Positions 59,850 through 64,000 of a DNA stretch of 64,000 nucleotides are shown piece after piece. The notes beneath the pieces are model-generated. The model searched no databases. It saw nothing but the letters and a program-made list of their open reading frames with translations, and was not told the origin of the DNA. This stretch comes from GCA-2683825 sp965662355 (GTDB taxonomy: Bacteria; Planctomycetota; UBA1135; GCA-002686595): contig CBFIHP010000020.1 of NCBI GenBank assembly GCA_965662355.1, positions 1 to 64,000 on the forward strand, written 5' to 3'. Each line of letters opens with the position of its first letter. Within the stretch, counting starts at the first letter, position 1. Position numbers and translations under genes: made by a program.

Positions 59850-60030
59850 TCAGCTCTTGCGAAAAATCAAGTTGGCCAGAGTCGGTGCGCAAACATGTCC
59901 GTGCCCCGACTGGCTACGGTGCGCCCAGAGCTGAAGAAAGTCGTGCAAGTCTCCCTCGGAATACAATCCGCGTTCCACGAGTCGCGGCAGGTAGCTAGCG
60001 AAGAAGCCACCGAGCCAACCCCACCCAGCC
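59850..60030 (-). pseudogene. C-terminal remnant, methyltransferase-like
   Basis: On the minus strand the last 55-60 codons read ...GGFFASYLPRLVERGLYSEG then a linker and VCAPTLANLIFRKS, which resembles the C-terminal helices and final strand of SAM-dependent methyltransferases (x-x-L-V-E-R-G-L-x-[ST]-x-x-D-x-x-x-F-L ... P-T-L). Upstream of about 60030 the same open frame is only the antisense shadow of the hydrolase fragment. The 5' part is therefore missing. Confidence 0.4.
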
Positions 60031-60518
60031 AAGCGGGTTGGGTCATTCCCCAGGCCGCGGATAAGAGCGAGGTCACTTTCGCCATCATTCTCTCCGGAGG
60101 CGCGACGCAGATCAGCTACGAGGGCGTCTACAGCCGCCTTGCAGCGGAATCCGATTCGAGCGCAGATGCCCTGTCGATCGAGGAGTGCCTGAAGCGGGTC
60201 CGCAAGCATCGTGCGCGCGACTATGACTTCAAGAAACACTTCGCCGCCATGCCGTGCCCAGCTCTGTGGCTGTACGGCGATCGCGACCGCAGCAATCCTT
60301 CGCAACTCTGCATCGAGCTCATCGAGAGCATCGCGCAGAAGCACGACAAGGACTTTCGCATCGCCCGCTTCCCAGAAGCCAACCATGGGCTTTGGCAATG
60401 CCGTCTCGGAGGCTCTGCGGAGTATCCGACCTTGACGCAGATGGCCCCGGGGATCGACAAGACGATCGGGTCCTGGTTGAACGAAAAAGGCCTCGCGGCT
60501 CGCATGCCCGAACGCTAG
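60026..60518 (+). pseudogene. alpha/beta hydrolase lacking its N-terminal half
   Basis: From PSQAGWVIPQAA on, the plus frame is a clear hydrolase C-terminus: the nucleophile-elbow SQAGW, SEVTFAIILSGGAT, CPALWLYGDRDRSNPSQ (Asp) and PEANHGLWQ (His). The part before SQAGW (59895-60025) is antisense to the methyltransferase remnant and does not fit the family. About 250 N-terminal residues, including the oxyanion strand, are missing. It is not functional as it stands. Confidence 0.6.
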
Positions 60519-60556
60519 CCCAAGCTACGAACGTGGCTTGCAGCGAACCGAAGAAG

Positions 60557-62653
60557 TCAGGGCCCCGAGGCTCGAATCGTCACGTCCCGCACGGGTGTCA
60601 CCTGGCCGTCGATCCGTGCCTGCGCATAGATATGGAAACCGTCAATGCCCGGTAGGTCGCGAACCGGCACGGTGAGATCCACGTAGCCCGCCTGGGGGAT
60701 GGTCCCTTCCAACCTCAAGATGGCATCGCCCTGAAGGAGAGCGTCGTCCGAATCCGAGTCGCCCAGCGTTCCACCGCGCTCACGCTTTCCGCCCTTGGGC
60801 CTGCCAGCGATCTCGTCGATCGAATACGCGATCTCGAAGGGCACGCCGGGAAGGCCGAAGAGCATCGTTTGCAGCTCACCGGGTGCAATGGGGGCTCTAC
60901 CGAGGAACAGGTATGGCAAGCTAGGCGGAAACCACATGTCGAAGCGCGCCGAACGGCTCGTGTGCGTCACCGGTGCGGGTGGTGTGTGTACCAGCCCGAA
61001 TTCGTCTGCGATGAGGATGTGCTCGTCCTTCAAGACCTCGCCTTCGCGCAAGGTGTAGTGCACGAGCATCCCTTGCTCCAGTGCGGGCTGACCGGTGCGA
61101 CGCGGAGTCATACGTACGGTTCCGACCTCAGCGGTCGCGGCATCCAGGACGATGCCCCCCCGCAGGGCGACGTCGAAGACGATTCCCAGTGGTTCTCGTT
61201 GAACGGTCAGCGGATCGTAGTCGACATAGCCGTTGACAGATCCGATCAGGTCACCGTTCAAACGCTGACCATCTCCATACTTCTGATCCAGGCTGAAGTC
61301 GCTGAATCGCAACGTTGGACGGCTGAGACGCTCTGCGAACGTCCTGCGCAGCAAGGTATCGTGTAGTGGGTACCAGTAACCGTGTGGACCGTGGATGTGG
61401 TCGTCGAAGTAGTGGACGGCAGGTCGATACGCCAGCTTCATGGCGTCATAGAAATTCCGCGTTGCCATCCAACCGACCGTCTCGTCGTTGCGTCCGTTCA
61501 GGGTACGCACGATGGGCCAGTCCTGGCCGATATTCGCAGTGGCCATGAAGGACGCGTTCGCCCGGTCATAGACGGCGAGGCCGCTCGGAAGTTTCAAGTT
61601 CTGGGAAAAGGTACCCAGGAGATCCTGCACGAACCAGGGATTGGCAATGTCCGGCGCAGCCAGGTCGAAGTTCGCATTGCGGCACAGCACGGCCGCAAGC
61701 CGCTCGGGGATCTCTCCAGCCAGAAAGATACTCCCCATCGCGCCCATCGAGCCTCCGACGGCGTACACACGCTCTTTATCGTGAGCCGCACCAAGCTTGG
61801 ACTGCATCCAGTCCAGGGTCCACACGACACGCTTCTGCGTGAAGAGATGGATCATCGTGTCATTCGCGGCAGGTCCCGGGAGTTTCTCGTGGTAGCCGAA
61901 CCAGAGAGTCCATAGGGATTCAGGCAACAGATCGCTGATTGCGAGAATGTCGATGTCCCCCTGAACCTCGTTGCGGTGGGGCCACCCTTGGGGGAAGGTC
62001 TCACCGGCCGAGTGCAAGCGTATCGCCAGCCCACGTGGCCCCGGAAGCCCCCCGGCATCGAAGCGAAAATTGAAACCATGGCTGGGTTTCAGGGAGAGCG
62101 CTTCCTCATAGGGCGTCCCCCGGTTTGTGACCCAGTGGGCCCACAACTCCCCCGTCCCGTCGATGTTCTGCAGTACCGGCTGGGTCGGCGCCATCGTCTC
62201 CGACAATCCTCTATGCAGCGAATTGCGCCCGCGCTTGACCAACGTGTTCTCTGTGCCGCCCGCGCTGACCGACGTCACCGCATAGTAGGCGTCCACCGCA
62301 TCGGACATGACCGTATTCACGAACAGCCCCGCGAACGCGCTTAGCGCCTTATCGCCCTCACGAATGATCCACGTGTAGTCGCGGTTCGTCGCCAGCGAAC
62401 GCCCCAGGTTGTAGGAACTGTCCGAACCGACCTCGCCCAGGAATTCCGCGCCCTGCAAGTCCGCGAAAGAGCGCATCGCCTTCGTGTCCCGGTACACCCG
62501 ATAGCGCATGCTCTGATCGAAGAGCTCGGTCCAAGTGACGAACGTCTGGCCCTCTTGATGGAAGACGCTGAGGTTGCGCACATCTTGCGCCTGGGCCGTC
62601 AGTTCGAGACCAATGGCTACGATGAAGGGGCTGAGGAAACGCGCGACAGACAT
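60557..62653 (-). CDS. secreted PHB-depolymerase/esterase-like protein with extra beta domains
   Basis: About 698 residues with a signal peptide (MSVARFLSPFIVAIGLELTAQA). An N-terminal FN3-like region (FVTWTELFDQSMRYRVYRD) and an unknown section are followed by a hydrolase core: YAVGGSMGAMGSIFLAG (nucleophile elbow), VRTLNGRNDETVGW (possible acid) and YFDDHIHGPHGYW (His). The C-terminal ~200 residues are beta-rich with VDLTVPVRDLPG. I do not recognise a named family; the hydrolase part is closest in pattern to PHB depolymerase or feruloyl esterase types. Start taken where the signal opens. Confidence 0.7.
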   Translation of the reverse strand: MSVARFLSPFIVAIGLELTAQAQDVRNLSVFHQEGQTFVTWTELFDQSMRYRVYRDTKAMRSFADLQGAEFLGEVGSDSSYNLGRSLATNRDYTWIIREGDKALSAFAGLFVNTVMSDAVDAYYAVTSVSAGGTENTLVKRGRNSLHRGLSETMAPTQPVLQNIDGTGELWAHWVTNRGTPYEEALSLKPSHGFNFRFDAGGLPGPRGLAIRLHSAGETFPQGWPHRNEVQGDIDILAISDLLPESLWTLWFGYHEKLPGPAANDTMIHLFTQKRVVWTLDWMQSKLGAAHDKERVYAVGGSMGAMGSIFLAGEIPERLAAVLCRNANFDLAAPDIANPWFVQDLLGTFSQNLKLPSGLAVYDRANASFMATANIGQDWPIVRTLNGRNDETVGWMATRNFYDAMKLAYRPAVHYFDDHIHGPHGYWYPLHDTLLRRTFAERLSRPTLRFSDFSLDQKYGDGQRLNGDLIGSVNGYVDYDPLTVQREPLGIVFDVALRGGIVLDAATAEVGTVRMTPRRTGQPALEQGMLVHYTLREGEVLKDEHILIADEFGLVHTPPAPVTHTSRSARFDMWFPPSLPYLFLGRAPIAPGELQTMLFGLPGVPFEIAYSIDEIAGRPKGGKRERGGTLGDSDSDDALLQGDAILRLEGTIPQAGYVDLTVPVRDLPGIDGFHIYAQARIDGQVTPVRDVTIRASGP

Positions 62654-62893
62654 GGGGAAAGACCCGACAGGCGGGTCTGCTATCTTAGCGCCTGCACTCC
62701 TCCGCAATCCTCGATGAAGAACTCCTCGATGACCAAACTGTCATCTCTCGCAGAGACCGAGAAATTCTTTCTGGAATCCGAGTCTGCCCCCCCTTCATGA
62801 AGCCTTGCAATGCCCATGATTTGCAGCCTTTCCTCGATTTGCAAACGAGGGGTAGCCTCAAGAGTTAGATCAGTGCTCGGCGGGGGTGGCTTC
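62654..62893. other. 240-bp intergenic region
   Basis: No gene is firmly supported. A short minus-strand frame (about 62680-62815) gives ARDDSLVIEEFFIEDCGGVQALR and similar, with poor ribosome-binding support. It may hold the promoter of the esterase gene. Confidence 0.4.
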
Positions 62894-63436
62894 CTACTCC
62901 GGCGCCGCGCGCAGTAGCATCCCTTCGCAACAACACCTCTCACCCCGGGCTTGCACGGCAGCATAGTTGCGGCAAGTCCGGCAGCCTTCCCAGAAGGCCG
63001 GGTCGTGGGTGAGTTGATCGAGAGGAACGACCTCGAACCCGAGCGACAGGTTCAGCGCTCGCACGTGGGGCGAGGTCGTCAGGCTCATCAAGGTGGCGCG
63101 CGGCAACTGGCGACGTGACGAGTCGAAGAGGATCGTCTTCAAGTCGCGTCCCAGCCCCGAACCGCGGTAATCCGGACGCACGACGAGTCCGGAGTGGGAG
63201 ATGAAGGTGTCTTTGTCCCAGGCGGACCAGTAGCCGAAGCCAACCAGCTCGCGCTCGTCGGAAGGAGCTGCGGCCGTTGCGATGGCCGCACGCCCAGCTC
63301 GAATCTTGGCGCCGAGCCACTCCGGGCTGCGCTTGGCGATGTCGTACTGCGAGGAGGCCGCGTCGATCAAACGCGAGGCCGCCTCGGCGAAACGAACATC
63401 CTCGGGCGTGGATTCGTGAACCTCGAGAGCGCCCAT
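62894..63436 (-). CDS. GNAT N-acetyltransferase, candidate short N-acetylglutamate synthase
   Basis: 180 residues of GNAT fold. Motif A is VVRPDYRGSGLGRDLKTILF (R-x-x-G-x-G), with SGLVVRPD before it; the C-terminal block is HVRALNLSLGFEVVPLDQL. The tail has a cysteine cluster (CRTCRNY, CCCEG), perhaps a metal site. It starts 14 bases after argF' on the same strand. Short GNAT proteins linked to arginine genes can act as N-acetylglutamate synthase; that role is inferred from context. The start at 63436 overlaps nothing and removes the shadow frame that runs through argF'. Confidence 0.75.
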   Translation of the reverse strand: MGALEVHESTPEDVRFAEAASRLIDAASSQYDIAKRSPEWLGAKIRAGRAAIATAAAPSDERELVGFGYWSAWDKDTFISHSGLVVRPDYRGSGLGRDLKTILFDSSRRQLPRATLMSLTTSPHVRALNLSLGFEVVPLDQLTHDPAFWEGCRTCRNYAAVQARGERCCCEGMLLRAAPE

Positions 63437-63450
63437 GGTCGCCAGAAACC

Positions 63451-64000
63451 TCAGCCCTGGGCGAGGGCTCCAAAGACGGCGGCCGCCGTCCAGAGTCGGT
63501 TCTCGGCCTCGTCCTTGACCGCGGACATCGAGGAGTCGAGCACACCGTCCGAGACGACGATGTTGCGTCGCACGGGCAGGCAGTGCATGAAGATCCCATC
63601 GGCGGTCTTCGCCATCTTGTCCGTGTCGACCATCCAATCCTTGCGCAGGTGCGCCTTGTCCTTGGATTCTTGATCGAAGCGCCCGTAGTAATCCAGCGAC
63701 CCCCAGGCCTTCGCACAAACGACGTCGGCACCGGAATAGGCCGCCTCGATGTCGTCCGTCTCCTGGAGCGAGCCACCGAGTGCCTCGGTCCGCGCGCGGG
63801 CCCTCTCGACGACTTCCGGTTCGAGCCCCCAGCCCTCCGGGCGCAGGATCGTGACATCCATGCCCAGGTTGGCGGCAGAGAGCATCTGCGAATGCGGCGT
63901 CGCCACGGGAAGCGACTTGGGATGCCAGGCCCACGTCAACACGTACTTCTTCCCGCGTGTCTCCCCGAGTCGCTCGACCATGGTCGTCGAATCGGCGAGC
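63451..64000 (-). CDS. argF': N-acetylornithine carbamoyltransferase, C-terminal part (runs off the window)
   Basis: The visible 183 codons are the C-terminal half of a carbamoyltransferase. KKYVLTWAWHPKSLPVATPHS and HCLPVRRNIVVSDGVLDS are the AOTCase forms seen in Xanthomonas-type ArgF', unlike the HCLPA of ornithine carbamoyltransferase. DEAENRLWTAAAVFGAL ends the protein as in that family. The N-terminal part with the carbamoyl-phosphate S-T-R-T motif lies beyond base 64000. The enzyme makes N-acetylcitrulline in the acetylated arginine pathway. The GNAT gene follows at 14 bases. Confidence 0.9.
   Translation of the reverse strand, partial: LADSTTMVERLGETRGKKYVLTWAWHPKSLPVATPHSQMLSAANLGMDVTILRPEGWGLEPEVVERARARTEALGGSLQETDDIEAAYSGADVVCAKAWGSLDYYGRFDQESKDKAHLRKDWMVDTDKMAKTADGIFMHCLPVRRNIVVSDGVLDSSMSAVKDEAENRLWTAAAVFGALAQG

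Noticed and set aside
62894..63934. 346-codon frame for the GNAT gene
   Set aside because: The part beyond 63436 runs in the wrong frame through argF'; the GNAT domain starts at 63436.

Overview
The window is about 64 kb of GC-rich bacterial DNA carrying a 10-base N gap (59583-59592), so it is a scaffold piece, probably from a metagenome-assembled genome. The mix suggests a marine or sediment Planctomycetota-like bacterium: four formylglycine-type sulfatases, PVC-style secreted esterases and peptidases, a membrane Ser/Thr kinase, a glycine-tailed RRM protein, an Mla lipid-transport operon that implies an outer membrane, a di-heme peroxidase-like cytochrome, and an N-acetylornithine carbamoyltransferase. 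The phylum is an inference; no rRNA or tRNA gene is visible.

Layout. 0-4.2 kb: a small lipoprotein, a membrane-anchored EEP-family phosphodiesterase, and a padR / HAAS-type membrane protein / secreted hydrolase operon behind a promoter full of repeated half-sites. 4.2-11.3 kb: carbohydrate esterase, sulfatase, S41 protease, ADP-ribosylglycohydrolase, a methyltransferase-like protein and a second sulfatase. 11.3-14.1 kb: two coupled DNA-binding proteins sharing an N-terminal motif, a 1 kb non-coding stretch, an RRM protein with a clear terminator, and yheU. 14.1-26 kb: a large beta-lactamase-fold hydrolase, a sorbosone-dehydrogenase/PKD/LamG surface protein, an SGNH hydrolase, a K+ channel with a zinc-ribbon tail, a DHOR cytochrome and a split UxaA-type dehydratase. 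26-31.4 kb: an orphan double-glycine-leader peptide gene with its own terminator, an SRPBCC protein, an OPT transporter, a membrane protein and a thioredoxin-fold protein interrupted by an in-frame TGA. 31.6-45.3 kb: a third sulfatase, an M61-like peptidase, an NSS transporter, a sigma factor paired with a membrane protein, an S9 peptidase and a 1541-residue TSP3-like repeat lipoprotein. 45.8-49.4 kb: mlaF-E-D-A-C. 49.4-57.4 kb: a fourth sulfatase, a degenerate peptidase, then an MFS / sugar kinase / class II aldolase / HAD operon. 57.5-64 kb: a Ser/Thr kinase, the gap, a junction of two 5'-truncated genes, an esterase, a GNAT acetyltransferase and argF'.

Together the sulfatases, esterases, UxaA-type dehydratase and the sugar permease/kinase/aldolase operon fit scavenging of sulfated or acylated polysaccharides. 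The strongest unusual signal is the TGA at 31029-31031. It sits exactly where the first cysteine of a W-C-P-P-C thioredoxin motif should be, and a perfect 6-bp hairpin with a GGTC loop follows 25 nt downstream. This predicts a U-P-P-C selenoprotein that a standard gene caller would cut into a 253-residue protein and a separate fragment. Second is the 64-residue orphan peptide with a bacteriocin-type GG leader.
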